From assembly GCF_001634365.1 (NCBI RefSeq), contig NZ_CP014579.1, forward strand, positions 930,001 to 994,000: a stretch of DNA of 64,000 nt. Reading direction: 5' to 3'. The position numbers and the translations under genes are program-made. Shown here piece by piece: positions 1 through 9,874 of this stretch; the stretch's first letter is position 1, and every line of letters starts with the position of its first letter. The DNA comes from Paraburkholderia phytofirmans OLGA172. GTDB lineage: Bacteria > Pseudomonadota > Gammaproteobacteria > Burkholderiales > Burkholderiaceae. The notes under the pieces were generated by a model. That model was not told the DNA's origin, made no database searches, and worked only from the letters and a program-made list of their open reading frames with translations.

Positions 1-20
1 GATGCCAGTGGAGTAGCCAT
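1..20 (-). CDS. possible 5' end of a leftward gene (partial)
   Basis: An ATG on the minus strand at position 20 opens six codons (Met-Ala-Thr-Pro-Leu-Ala) before the window ends. A GAGGGG ribosome-binding-like string lies about nine bases upstream. A FadR-type dyad sits at 76-88 and an AT-rich stretch at 88-100, as expected for the promoter of a leftward gene. Too little is visible to name a product; a GntR-family regulator of the neighbouring sugar-acid genes would fit the position but that is only a guess from context. Confidence 0.3.
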
Positions 21-75
21 CGAAAACGCCCCTCGAATCAGATAGTTGCGGATATTTCCTGCGATCCATTATACC

Positions 76-88
76 GTCGTCTGACGAC
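76..88. promoter_or_regulatory. FadR/GntR-type dyad at left edge
   Basis: GTCGTC-T-GACGAC is a perfect 13-base palindrome followed by an AT-rich ATTATATAA. It contains TCGTCTGACGA, which fits the TNGTNNNACNA pattern of FadR-subfamily GntR regulators and resembles the four TCGTACAAC sites in the sugar-acid block. It would control the leftward gene that may start at 20. The rest of 89-218 shows no gene. Confidence 0.45.
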
Positions 89-218
89 TGATTATATAAA
101 CGCCGGATCATTTTCGGCGTCGGCATCAGACTCGGCGTCGATGCCCGGTTTCAGGCGCGAAGCGGACAAGCCGCGTTGTTTTGCCGGCGTCCCGGGAAGT
201 ACGATAACAGCCTGACTG

Positions 219-1571
219 CTAGCCCGCACGCAGTTCGACCCGTTTGATGTCTTTCACGATCACGAGGTAGCTGAACACCGTCAGCAGGGCATTCAGGCCG
301 ACGAAAACCAGCGCGCCGTTGAACGACCCGGTCTTCGCGACGAGATAGCCGATCACGATGGGCGTCACGATGCCGGCGACGTTGCCGAACATATTGAAGA
401 TCGCGCCCGACAGGCCGAGGGCCTCCTTCGGCGACGTATCCGCCACGACGGCCCAGCCGAGCGCCCCGATGCCTTTGCCGAAGAACGCGAGCGACATGAG
501 CGCGACGACGATCCAGTCGGTCGAAACGTAGTTGCAGCCGATGATGCACACCGACAGCAGCATGCCGCCGACAATCGGCACCTTGCGCGCGATGGTGAGC
601 GAATGCCCGCGCAGGATCAGCCCGTCGGACAGGATGCCGCCGAGCACGCCACCGGAAAATCCGCAAATCGCGGGCAGCGACGCCACCAGACCCGCTTGCA
701 GAATCGTCATGCCGCGCGCCTGCACGAGGTAGATCGGAAACCAGGTCAGGAAGAAGTAGGTCAGCACGTTGATGCAGTACTGGGCGAGATAGACGCCGAG
801 CAGCATGCGGTTGGTCAGCAGTTGACGCACCAGCGACCAGCCGCCGGCGCCGGCGATGTCCTCGGTCCGGGCTGCTTTCCGGTGCCCGTTCACCACGCCG
901 CCGCCCTGTTCGATGTAGTCGAGTTCGGCGCGCGAGACGCGTAGATGGTCGGCGGGGTTCTTCATCACCTTCAGCCAGGTGAGGGCAAGCAACAGTCCAG
1001 TCGCGCCCATCACGACATAGACCGTGTGCCAGCCGAAGGCGTGGGTCAGCCATGCCATCAGCGGCGTGAAAATGACTGCCGCGAAGTATTGCGCTGAATT
1101 GAAAATGGCGGACGCCGTGCCGCGTTCGTTCGTGGGAAACCAGCTGGCCACGACCTTGGCATTGGCCGGAAACGCCGGCGATTCCGCCGCACCCATTGCG
1201 AAGCGCAGCACGAACAGCGCGGTGACGGCGGCGGCTGCGCTGCCCAGCAGACCGATCGAGCTTTGCAGCAGCGTAAACAGCGACCACAGGAAAATGCTCG
1301 CCGCGTAGACGCGCCGCGCGCCGAAACGGTCGAGCAGCCAGCCCGCCGGCAATTGCGACAGAACATAGGCCCAACTGAACGCGGAGAAGATGTAACCCAT
1401 CTTGATCGCGTCGAGGCCGAACTCGGCGCGCATCGCGGACCCGGTTACCGAGAGCGTGGCGCGGTCCGCGTAATTGAATGTCGTGATCAGAAAGATCAGC
1501 AGCAGAATCGCGTAGCGGACGTTGGTGCGCTGTGCTGCATGGGCGGGGTTCGCGGTGCGGCTCATTTCCAT
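219..1571 (-). CDS. MFS transporter, aldarate/hexuronate (ACS, GudP-like) family
   Basis: Inner-membrane carrier of the anion:cation symporter branch of the MFS, expected to import glucarate, galactarate or a hexuronate with protons. The 450-residue protein has about 12 hydrophobic segments and the MFS loop signature DRFGARR after the second segment. The start at 1571 (Met-Glu-Met-Ser) is chosen because AGGAG lies six bases upstream; the ATG two codons earlier overlaps that Shine-Dalgarno sequence. It follows kdgD on the same strand with a strong hairpin between them, so it is probably the second gene of the kdgD transcript. Substrate is inferred from neighbours, not from the protein. Confidence 0.85.
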   Translation of the reverse strand: MEMSRTANPAHAAQRTNVRYAILLLIFLITTFNYADRATLSVTGSAMRAEFGLDAIKMGYIFSAFSWAYVLSQLPAGWLLDRFGARRVYAASIFLWSLFTLLQSSIGLLGSAAAAVTALFVLRFAMGAAESPAFPANAKVVASWFPTNERGTASAIFNSAQYFAAVIFTPLMAWLTHAFGWHTVYVVMGATGLLLALTWLKVMKNPADHLRVSRAELDYIEQGGGVVNGHRKAARTEDIAGAGGWSLVRQLLTNRMLLGVYLAQYCINVLTYFFLTWFPIYLVQARGMTILQAGLVASLPAICGFSGGVLGGILSDGLILRGHSLTIARKVPIVGGMLLSVCIIGCNYVSTDWIVVALMSLAFFGKGIGALGWAVVADTSPKEALGLSGAIFNMFGNVAGIVTPIVIGYLVAKTGSFNGALVFVGLNALLTVFSYLVIVKDIKRVELRAG

Positions 1572-1596
1572 CGTCATCTCCTGAATCTTTATCAGC

Positions 1597-1637
1597 GAAA
1601 GAGCGCCCTGCGACGTTGCCGTCCCGGGCGCTCTTTC
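1597..1637 (-). terminator. 12-bp hairpin between kdgD and the MFS gene
   Basis: GAAAGAGCGCCC at 1597-1608 is perfectly complementary to 1626-1637, with a 17-base loop. On the minus strand the 3' arm ends in CTCTTTC, a weak U-rich tail, so this may be a partial terminator lowering expression of the carrier relative to kdgD, or an mRNA processing structure. It lies entirely in the gap between the two genes. Confidence 0.5.
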
Positions 1638-1686
1638 TGGTGCCGTGCGCGCGACCCCGGTTCGCACGGCCTGGCGCCTTACTGCG

Positions 1687-2604
1687 TCACTGCGCGCCGA
1701 GCTTCTTGATCAGCACGTCGAGTTGCGCCATTTCTTCTTCGGTCAGATCGGTCAGCGGTGCGCGCACCGGACCGGCGCTGTGGCCGACCAGCTTCGCGCC
1801 GGCCTTCACGATACTCACCGCGTAACCCTGGCGGCGGTTACGGATCGCCAGATAGGGCAGGAAGAATTCGTCGATCAGCTTGCCGACGGTAGCGTGATCG
1901 TCCGCGGCAATCGCGCGGTAGAAGTCCATCGCGGTCTTCGGGATGAAGTTGAACACTGCCGACGAGTACACCGGCACGCCCAGCGCCTTGTAGGCCGCGG
2001 CATAGACTTCGGCGGTCGGCAGGCCGCCAAGGTACGAGAAGCGCTCGCCGAGGCGGCGGCGGATCGACACCATGTTCTCGATCTCGCCCACACCGTCCTT
2101 GAAGCCGATCAGGTTGGGGCAGCGCTCGGCCAGCCCTTCGAGCATGTCGGCGTTAAGCTTGGAGTTCGCGCGGTTGTAGATGATCACGCCCATGTTCGGC
2201 ACGGACTTGCAGACTTCTTCTGCGTGTGCCGCGATGCCTTCCTGGCAGGCTTCGGTCAGGTAGTGCGGCATTAACAGAATGCCGTTCGCGCCGTGACGTT
2301 CGGCTTCCTGGGCATACGCGATCGCTACACGGGTCGGGCCGCCCGCGCCGGCGAGAATCGGCACCTTGCCCTTGCAGACTTCGGTTGCCGTGCGCACGAC
2401 GTTCGAGTAGTCGTTATGCGTGAGCGAGAAGAATTCGCCCGTGCCGCCAGCGACGAACAGTGCCGAAGCACCGTAAGGAGCGAGCCATTCGAGGCGCTCG
2501 GCATACGTATCGGCGCGGAAATCGCCTTGTTCGTCGAAGTCGGTAACGGGGAAGGACAGAAGGCCTTCGGAAACGATCTGCTTCAGTTCCTGCGGTGTCG
2601 TCAT
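1687..2604 (-). CDS. kdgD: 5-dehydro-4-deoxyglucarate dehydratase
   Basis: Class I aldolase-type enzyme of the dihydrodipicolinate synthase family. It dehydrates and decarboxylates 5-keto-4-deoxyglucarate to 2-oxoglutarate semialdehyde in the oxidative hexuronate pathway. In the 305-residue protein I see the GGTGE pyruvate-binding motif at 63-67, the catalytic tyrosine at about 153 and the Schiff-base lysine in GFKDG at about 169. It is divergent from garD, which makes its substrate, and the shared promoter region carries two inverted copies of a FadR-type operator. The next enzyme, 2-oxoglutarate semialdehyde dehydrogenase, is not in this window. Confidence 0.93.
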   Translation of the reverse strand: MTTPQELKQIVSEGLLSFPVTDFDEQGDFRADTYAERLEWLAPYGASALFVAGGTGEFFSLTHNDYSNVVRTATEVCKGKVPILAGAGGPTRVAIAYAQEAERHGANGILLMPHYLTEACQEGIAAHAEEVCKSVPNMGVIIYNRANSKLNADMLEGLAERCPNLIGFKDGVGEIENMVSIRRRLGERFSYLGGLPTAEVYAAAYKALGVPVYSSAVFNFIPKTAMDFYRAIAADDHATVGKLIDEFFLPYLAIRNRRQGYAVSIVKAGAKLVGHSAGPVRAPLTDLTEEEMAQLDVLIKKLGAQ

Positions 2605-2657
2605 GATGAGTATCCAGGGCGTTGAATAGGGTCGGTATTGAGAAATGAAGATTTCTT

Positions 2658-2674
2658 ATACGTCATCGTACAAC
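2658..2674 (+). promoter_or_regulatory. FadR/GntR-type operator, kdgD side
   Basis: ATACGTCATCGTACAAC, 54 bases upstream of the kdgD start. An inverted copy with one mismatch lies at 2757-2773 beside garD. The core TCGTACAAC recurs at 6290-6304 and 6499-6515 upstream of the TRAP operon, so a single GntR-family repressor probably controls both units. Confidence 0.65.
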
Positions 2675-2756
2675 AACGAATCGGCTAACTCAACGGTGTT
2701 TTCACGGCATAATGCACGCCCTAGGGTAAATACGGAACATCTGCGCAATCGCTTAT

Positions 2757-2773
2757 GTTGTAGGATGACGTAT
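2757..2773 (-). promoter_or_regulatory. FadR/GntR-type operator, garD side
   Basis: GTTGTAGGATGACGTAT on the plus strand is the reverse complement of the 2658-2674 site except for one base. It lies 46 bases upstream of the garD start, placing the two copies symmetrically at the two ends of the divergent promoter region. Confidence 0.65.
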
Positions 2774-2819
2774 GAATGGTTGCCGCAGCAGGCGTGAAAC
2801 CGCCATAAGGATCGATGTG

Positions 2820-4409
2820 ATGGAACAAACTCCGCTCTACATTCGCGTTCACCCCAATGACAACGTCGCGATCGTCGTCAACGACGGCGGTCTGGGTGAG
2901 GGCGCCGTGTTTCCCGATGGTCTTGCGCTGCGCGAGCGTGTTCCGCAAGGGCACAAAGTCGCGCTGGCCGATCTTGCGGAAGGCGACGAGGTCATCCGCT
3001 ATAACGTGGTGATCGGCTACGCGCTCAAGGCCTTGCCGAAGGGCAGCTGGATCAACGAACACGTGATCCGCATGCCGAGTCCTCCCGGACTGGAAGATCT
3101 GCCGATCGCCACCATCAAGGCGCCGGACATGCCGCCGCTGGAAGGCTTCACGTTCGAGGGCTATCGCAATGCCGACGGCTCCGTCGGCTCGCGCAACATT
3201 CTGGCGATCACGACCACCGTGCAATGCGTGGCCGACGTGGTTCAGCACGCGGTCACGCGCATCAAGGCCGAACTGCTGCCGCGCTACCCGAACGTCGACG
3301 ATGTCGTGAGTCTCGGCCACACCTATGGCTGCGGCGTCGCGATCGACGCGCCGGACGCGATGGTGCCGATCCGCACCGTGCGCAACATCAGCCTGAATCC
3401 GAACTTCGGCGGCGAAGTGATGATGGTCAGCCTCGGTTGCGAGAAGCTGCAGCCCGAGCGCCTGATGCCGCCGGGCACGATTCCGATTGCCGCTGCTGCG
3501 AATGTCGCCGAAGTGGCCGACATCGGCGACGTCGAGGCCGACCTGAACGGCGACGTGGTGGTGCTTCAGGACGAAGCGCACGTTGGCTTCCAGTCGATGA
3601 TCGAGTCGATCATGAGAATGGCCGACGGTCATCTGAGGCGGCTGAACAATCGCCGCCGCGAAACCTGCCCGGCCTCTGATCTGGTGATCGGCGTGCAATG
3701 CGGCGGCAGCGACGCATTTTCCGGGCTGACCGCGAATCCCGCCGTGGGCTTCGCCACCGATTTGCTGGTGCGCGCCGGGGCGACCGTGATGTTCTCCGAA
3801 GTCACCGAAGTGCGCGACGGTGTCGATCAACTGACGGCGCGCGCGGCCAATGCTGACGTGGCCGCGGCGATCATCCGCGAGATGCGGTGGTACGACGATT
3901 ATCTGAAGCGCGGCGGCGCGGACCGCAGTGCCAACACCACGCCAGGCAACAAGAAGGGTGGCTTGTCGAACATCGTTGAAAAGGCGATGGGTTCGATCAT
4001 CAAGTCGGGCAACTCGGCCATCTCCGGCGTGTTGTCGCCCGGTGAAAAGGTCAAGCAGAAAGGCCTGATTTACGCGGCCACGCCGGCCAGCGATTTCATC
4101 TGCGGCACGTTGCAGGTCGCCGCGGGCATCAACCTGCATGTGTTCACCACGGGCCGAGGCACGCCGTACAGCCTCGCGGAAGTGCCCGTCATCAAGGTCG
4201 CGACGCGCTCCGATCTCGCGCGCCGCTGGCATGATCTGATGGATATCAACGCCGGCACCATTGCAACCGGCGCCGCGACAATCGAAGACGTGGGTTGGGA
4301 ATTGTTTCGCCTGATGCTCGACGTCGCAAGCGGACGTAAGCAAACCTGCGCGGAGAAACTCAAGCTCCACAATGCGTTGACGCTGTTCAATCCGGCGCCG
4401 GTGACCTGA
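2820..4409 (+). CDS. garD: galactarate dehydratase
   Basis: Dehydrates galactarate to 5-keto-4-deoxyglucarate, which KdgD then consumes. The 529-residue protein has the usual GarD/UxaA layout: an N-terminal SAF-like domain (about 1-100), then a catalytic region beginning near a [13 protein letters not shown] motif, with conserved cysteines in HTYGCG and GVQCGGSD. Its length matches E. coli GarD (about 523). The start at 2820 is preferred over an upstream ATG at 2772 because AAGGA precedes it by about nine bases and the product then begins like known GarD proteins. udh and the lactonase follow on the same strand, giving an operon. Confidence 0.93.
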   Translation: MEQTPLYIRVHPNDNVAIVVNDGGLGEGAVFPDGLALRERVPQGHKVALADLAEGDEVIRYNVVIGYALKALPKGSWINEHVIRMPSPPGLEDLPIATIKAPDMPPLEGFTFEGYRNADGSVGSRNILAITTTVQCVADVVQHAVTRIKAELLPRYPNVDDVVSLGHTYGCGVAIDAPDAMVPIRTVRNISLNPNFGGEVMMVSLGCEKLQPERLMPPGTIPIAAAANVAEVADIGDVEADLNGDVVVLQDEAHVGFQSMIESIMRMADGHLRRLNNRRRETCPASDLVIGVQCGGSDAFSGLTANPAVGFATDLLVRAGATVMFSEVTEVRDGVDQLTARAANADVAAAIIREMRWYDDYLKRGGADRSANTTPGNKKGGLSNIVEKAMGSIIKSGNSAISGVLSPGEKVKQKGLIYAATPASDFICGTLQVAAGINLHVFTTGRGTPYSLAEVPVIKVATRSDLARRWHDLMDINAGTIATGAATIEDVGWELFRLMLDVASGRKQTCAEKLKLHNALTLFNPAPVT

Positions 4410-4443
4410 TGGCACTGGTCGTAATCACGATAAAGACTGAGAC

Positions 4444-5286
4444 ATGACTGACTCGAACCTTGACCGCCCGGCGGCGCGGAAACCTTTCCGCCGTCTTCTG
4501 CTCACCGGCGCGGCCGGCAACCTCGGCCAGCAATTGCGCGGTGCGCTCGCCGCATGGGCCGATATCGTGCGCGTCACCGATATCGCGCCGCTGGGCGTCG
4601 TAGCGGCGCATGAAGAAGCCTCGATCGTCGACCTTGCGGATGAAGCCGCCGTTCACGCGCTGCTCGAAGGCGTGGATGCGGTCGTTCATCTTGGCGGCAT
4701 TTCCGTCGAGGCGCCGTTCGAAGATCTGCTCGAAGCGAATATCCGCGGCCTGTACAACCTCTATTCGGCCGCGCAGAAGCAGGGCGTGAAGCGCATCGTG
4801 TACGCGAGCTCGAATCATGCCGTGGGTTTTCATCCGACTACCTCGGTGCTCGATATCGACGCGCCGCTGCGTCCCGACAGCCTGTATGGCGTGACAAAGT
4901 GCTTCGGCGAATCGCTGTCGCGCTATTACTTCGACCGTTTCGGTCTCGAGACAGTGTGCCTGCGGATCGGCTCGTCGTTCGAGCAGCCGAAGAATCCGCG
5001 CATGCTCGTCACCTACCTGAGCTTCCGCGACTTTATCGAACTGGTGCGCTGCTCGCTGTTCACCAACCGGGTCGGACACGCGATCGTTTATGGCGTCTCG
5101 GATAACCGGACCAAGTGGGTCGATAACACCAAGGCGGCGTTCCTCGGCTTTCGTCCGCGGGACAGTTCGGTCGAGTTCGAACACCTCTTTCCGGTCACGG
5201 CGCCCACCGCCGAGCTCGACGATCCGGCACAGCAGTTCCAGGGCGGCGCGTTCGTGCTGGCCGGTCCAATGGAGCCGAAGCGATGA
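4444..5286 (+). CDS. udh: uronate dehydrogenase
   Basis: NAD-dependent short-chain (extended SDR) enzyme that oxidises D-galacturonate or D-glucuronate to the aldarolactone, the entry step of the pathway encoded here. The 280-residue protein has the Rossmann motif TGAAGNLG at 21-28, a conserved serine in ASSNH and the YxxxK pair at Y148/K152. It begins 34 bases after garD and its stop overlaps the lactonase start in an ATGA, so translation is likely coupled. Its length and motifs match Udh of Pseudomonas and Agrobacterium. Confidence 0.9.
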   Translation: MTDSNLDRPAARKPFRRLLLTGAAGNLGQQLRGALAAWADIVRVTDIAPLGVVAAHEEASIVDLADEAAVHALLEGVDAVVHLGGISVEAPFEDLLEANIRGLYNLYSAAQKQGVKRIVYASSNHAVGFHPTTSVLDIDAPLRPDSLYGVTKCFGESLSRYYFDRFGLETVCLRIGSSFEQPKNPRMLVTYLSFRDFIELVRCSLFTNRVGHAIVYGVSDNRTKWVDNTKAAFLGFRPRDSSVEFEHLFPVTAPTAELDDPAQQFQGGAFVLAGPMEPKR

Positions 5287-6212
5287 GCGCCGTGGCGAAC
5301 CCGCGGGTGGAACGTGTCGAGGCGGCGGGGCAGGCGCCCGCGTCGGTCGGCGAGAGCCCGGTGTGGCGTGCGGCGGAACAGGCGCTCTACTGGGTGGATA
5401 TTCCGGCGCAAAAGATCGTGCGGCTACGGCTCGAAACGGCCGAGCGCGCCGAGTGGCAATTGCCGGAGAAGGTGGCCTGTCTGGCGTTCGATCGCCGCGG
5501 CACGGTGTTGGCGGGCTGCGAGACGGGGCTCTTCGCGGTGACGCTGACTGAAGGTGCGCCGCAGGGCGAACCGCTGGCAGTGACCGCAAGGAAACTTGCC
5601 GCGCCGGTTTTCCCGTTTGCCGATATGCGTTTCAACGACGGCCGTTGCGATCGGCAAGGGCGCTTCTGGTCCGGCACGATGGTGCAGGACATGGCCGCGG
5701 CAAACCCTGCGGGCGCGCTCTATCGCTTCGACGAGCGCGGCGTGTTGTCGGAGCCGGTCGTCGACGCCTTGATCACGCAGAACGGTCTGGCGTGGTCGCC
5801 CGATGGGGCCACAATGTATCTGTCGGACTCGCATCCTCTGCGCCGGCAAATCTGGGCGTTCGACTACGACATCGAAGCGGGCGAGCCGCGTAATCGGCGC
5901 GTCTTCGCCGATCTGCATCACTATGCTGGCCGGCCGGACGGCGCCGCGGTGGATGCGGATGGCTGCTACTGGATCTGCGCGAACGACGCCGGCCTGTTGC
6001 TTCGCTTTACACCGCAAGGCAAGCTCGACCGGCAGATTGCCGTGCCCGCCGTGAAGCCGGCGATGTGCGCGTTCGGCGGCAGCAATCTGGATACGCTGTT
6101 CGTTACGTCGATTCGCCCCGCGGCTGACGCGAATGAACACGACGGCCATCTGTTTGCGGTTCGTCCGGGCGTGAGCGGTCTGCCTGAGCCGGAATACGCG
6201 GGCGAACTCTGA
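5283..6212 (+). CDS. SMP-30/gluconolactonase-family lactonase
   Basis: Six-bladed beta-propeller lactonase, 309 residues. The divalent-metal ligands of the family are visible: Glu24 in GESPVW, Asn167 in QNGLAW and Asp219 in GRPDGAAVD. It overlaps udh by four bases, so the natural substrate is very probably the galactaro- or glucaro-lactone that Udh releases; hydrolysis gives the open aldarate used by GarD. No signal peptide is seen, so it acts in the cytoplasm. Exact lactone preference cannot be read from sequence. Confidence 0.87.
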   Translation: MSAVANPRVERVEAAGQAPASVGESPVWRAAEQALYWVDIPAQKIVRLRLETAERAEWQLPEKVACLAFDRRGTVLAGCETGLFAVTLTEGAPQGEPLAVTARKLAAPVFPFADMRFNDGRCDRQGRFWSGTMVQDMAAANPAGALYRFDERGVLSEPVVDALITQNGLAWSPDGATMYLSDSHPLRRQIWAFDYDIEAGEPRNRRVFADLHHYAGRPDGAAVDADGCYWICANDAGLLLRFTPQGKLDRQIAVPAVKPAMCAFGGSNLDTLFVTSIRPAADANEHDGHLFAVRPGVSGLPEPEYAGEL

Positions 6213-6289
6213 AAAAGCGACGTGCATGAGACGGGGCGTCGGAGGTATTGGCACGTCGGCGCCCAACAGTCGCAACTTTTATTCATCAC

Positions 6290-6304
6290 TCGTCGTACAA
6301 CATA
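6290..6304 (+). promoter_or_regulatory. FadR/GntR-type operator 1 of the TRAP operon
   Basis: TCGTCGTACAACATA, fitting TNGTNNNACNA. It lies in a 617-base gap before the TRAP genes. The gap contains no convincing gene; it holds this site, a second copy at 6499-6515, a small hairpin at 6304-6321 and AT-rich promoter-like sequence. Confidence 0.6.
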
Positions 6305-6324
6305 GTGGCGTAAATGCCACTTTC
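6304..6324 (+). terminator. possible terminator of the garD-udh-lactonase operon
   Basis: AGTGGC-GTAAAT-GCCACT followed by TTC, about 90 bases after the lactonase stop. The stem is only six base pairs and the T-run short, so this is tentative; it also abuts the operator copy at 6290-6304. Confidence 0.3.
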
Positions 6325-6498
6325 GGGCCATCTTCCATTCTAATAAAAGAATAAATCCACGAGCTGTGGATTCCGCTTACTCTCCCTTCTGTCTTGGCTT
6401 TTCGCTGGAATTCAATCCGGAAACTCTTACGTCCAATCCGGTGTCGTGCGGGTAAATACCGGCTGTACAATTCAAACCGCGTTTTATAGACTTTATAT

Positions 6499-6515
6499 GT
6501 CGTCGTACAACGTAT
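6499..6515 (+). promoter_or_regulatory. FadR/GntR-type operator 2 of the TRAP operon
   Basis: GTCGTCGTACAACGTAT, the best match to the shared motif in the window, 210 bases downstream of the first copy and about 315 bases upstream of the TRAP binding-protein start. Two copies in this spacing would allow repression by looping. Confidence 0.62.
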
Positions 6516-6781
6516 GAGCCAAAACAAATTCCTTTCGAGATAGCTTTGGGCAGCCGGACAAAGAGGGCAGCGTTCTCTGCGCGCATGTTCAATGCGCGAG
6601 GGGTTCATGCCGAAGCAGTCGGCGCAAAGAAGTCGAGTTGTCTGACAGGAGTGCTGAGCATCTGCGCCGGGGAAGCAAGGCAGGCCAGCACGGCAAACCG
6701 CTCGCTACCCGGGAAGGGCGGCGTGCGTGGAGTCGGGAGACGCATCGAAACCGTGTCGCATCCGAAGGCGGCCTTCCGTAA

Positions 6782-7822
<1,041 letters not shown>

Positions 7823-7850
7823 GTTAGGCAGCAACGCGGTGGCGAGAGGC

Positions 7851-7875
7851 CTTGCAGCACGCGCTGCGGGTTTTT
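7851..7875 (+). terminator. attenuator between binding protein and membrane subunits
   Basis: A GCAGC-ACGC-GCTGC hairpin, extended by wobble pairs, is followed by GGGTTTTT. It sits 30 bases after the binding-protein stop and 87 before the DctQ start. Partial termination here would give the excess of binding protein over permease commonly seen in such operons. Confidence 0.5.
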
Positions 7876-7961
7876 GGCGCCGCGCGGTTTTCTGAGCTTG
7901 TGGTCGTTGGCAGGATTCCTGAGGATTAAATATAAGTCCACCGAATGCAAGGATGGGGTCA

Positions 7962-8441
7962 ATGAGATTCATGAAACGCCCAAATGATTTTCTCTTCCGT
8001 GCGCTGGTTGTCGTCGCATCGGCGAGTCTTGCCACGCTGTGCCTGTTGGTGATTTATAGCGTTGTGATGCGCTATGCCTTCAGCGACGCACCGGATTTCG
8101 TCGAGCCTATTGCCCTCTTGCTGGTGATTGTGATCGCCATGTTCGGCGCCGCGCTCAAAGTTCGCGAAGGCGGCCACATCGGGCTTGACTCGCTGGTCAA
8201 GAAATTGCCGCCGAAAGGTCAGGTGATCGCCCATGCGTTCCAGCATCTTTGCCTGATCGTGTTGGCCGTGGCGATTTTCTTCGGCTGCTGGCAGATGGCG
8301 GAGACGACGCTGGACGACAGGATTCCGATCCTGGGCCTCCCGGAGGCGCTTCGTTATTTGATTCCGGTCATTGCCAGCGCCTGCATCGCTCTGTTCTCGT
8401 TCGAGAACCTGCTGGCGCTTTTCGCACAGAAACAAAAATAG
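7962..8441 (+). CDS. TRAP transporter small permease (DctQ family)
   Basis: Small integral membrane subunit of the TRAP transporter, 159 residues with four hydrophobic segments. The chosen ATG (MRFMKRPND) has AAGGA eight bases upstream; an ATG at 7953 is in frame but overlaps that site. The stop is eight bases from the DctM start, so the two permease genes are tightly linked. Confidence 0.85.
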   Translation: MRFMKRPNDFLFRALVVVASASLATLCLLVIYSVVMRYAFSDAPDFVEPIALLLVIVIAMFGAALKVREGGHIGLDSLVKKLPPKGQVIAHAFQHLCLIVLAVAIFFGCWQMAETTLDDRIPILGLPEALRYLIPVIASACIALFSFENLLALFAQKQK

Positions 8442-8448
8442 AAGAATC

Positions 8449-9801
8449 ATGGAACTTGCCATCCTCTCAGTCAGTTTCCTCGTTTTCCTCGTCTTCGGGG
8501 TTCCGGTTTCGTTTGCGCTGGGACTCTCGTGCGTCCTGACCTATCTGTATGAAGGCTTGCCGGCGGCCACCGCCATGCAGTCGATGATTTCGGGAATGAA
8601 CGCGTTTTCGTTCCTCGCGGTCCCGTTCTTCATTTTCTCCGGCGAACTGATGCTGCACGGCGGCATCGCCGACCGTATCCTGCGTTTCGCGCAGGCCACG
8701 GTGGGTCATTTTCGCGGCGGGCTTGGCATGGCTAACGTGGTCGCGTGCACGTTGTTCGGCGGCGTGTCCGGTTCGCCGACGGCGGACACGTCCGCCATGG
8801 GCGGCGTCGTCATTCCGCTGATGAAGCGCGAAGGCTACAGCGCGGCCTATGCGGTCAATGTGACAACCCATTCGTCGCTGGCGGGTGCGCTGATGCCCAC
8901 GTCGACGAACATGATCATCTATGCGTTCGCGGCCCAAGGCATCACCGGAACGTTGAACGGTCACCCGATGAGCGGCGTGTCGATAGGCGATCTGTTGTTT
9001 TCGGGTCTATTGCCGGTGCTGTGGGTGATGGGTTTCGTGCTCATCGCCGCGTACTGGCAGGCGGTCAAGTTCGGCTATCCGCGCCGCGCTGACGGCTCGA
9101 CCGAATTGCAGCGCTTTCCTGGCTGGTTCGCGGTGGCCCGCACATTCCTCGGCGCGTTGCCCGGCTTGATGGTGATCGCGATCATTCTGTTCTGCGTGGC
9201 GAGAGGCATTGCCACCGCGACGGAAGCGGCGGCCATTGCCGTGGCTTATTCACTGGTGTTGACCATCGTCATCTATCGCACGATGACGATGAAGAAGCTC
9301 TTTCAAGCACTGTCGAAAGCGGCTAAAACCACCGGCGTGGTGCTGCTGCTGATTGGCGTGTCGAACATGCTGCGCTACCAGATGGCCTATCTGGAGATTC
9401 CCGACGCAATCGAACACATGCTCGACGGAGCCACGAGCCTGCCCTGGCTGATGCTGCTTTACATCAACGTCATCCAGATCTTCCTCGGCACGTTCGTCGA
9501 CATGGCGGCGCACATTCTGATCACTACGCCGTTGTTCCTGCCGATGGCGATGCACGCCGGCGTTGGCCCCGTGCAGTTCGGGATCATGATTTTGCTGAAC
9601 TGTGCATTGGGTCTCGTGCATCCGCCGATCGGTTCGGTGCAGTTCATAGGTTGCGCGATTGGCAATGTGTCGATAGGTGAAACTACCAAGGTGGCGTGGC
9701 CTTATTACCTGGCTATCTTCAGCGCGATCAACATTGTGACTTACGTACCGATGTTTTCGACTTGGTTGCCTAGCCTGATCAATGGCCACCCGGTGTTTTG
9801 A
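8449..9801 (+). CDS. TRAP transporter large permease (DctM family)
   Basis: Large translocation subunit, 450 residues, with many hydrophobic segments in the duplicated layout of the IT superfamily and conserved glycine-rich hairpins such as GGVSGSPTADTSA near residue 103. The start at 8449 gives the usual N-terminus beginning directly with a membrane helix. With the two upstream genes it forms a complete DctPQM system for uptake of a sugar acid; a porin follows 73 bases downstream. Confidence 0.9.
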   Translation: MELAILSVSFLVFLVFGVPVSFALGLSCVLTYLYEGLPAATAMQSMISGMNAFSFLAVPFFIFSGELMLHGGIADRILRFAQATVGHFRGGLGMANVVACTLFGGVSGSPTADTSAMGGVVIPLMKREGYSAAYAVNVTTHSSLAGALMPTSTNMIIYAFAAQGITGTLNGHPMSGVSIGDLLFSGLLPVLWVMGFVLIAAYWQAVKFGYPRRADGSTELQRFPGWFAVARTFLGALPGLMVIAIILFCVARGIATATEAAAIAVAYSLVLTIVIYRTMTMKKLFQALSKAAKTTGVVLLLIGVSNMLRYQMAYLEIPDAIEHMLDGATSLPWLMLLYINVIQIFLGTFVDMAAHILITTPLFLPMAMHAGVGPVQFGIMILLNCALGLVHPPIGSVQFIGCAIGNVSIGETTKVAWPYYLAIFSAINIVTYVPMFSTWLPSLINGHPVF

Positions 9802-9874
9802 ACGCTTGTTTAAGCGCCGGCGCTGGTGAGGCACTTCCTGCGATAAAGAACAAATTTTTTACAGAGGAGCAGAA

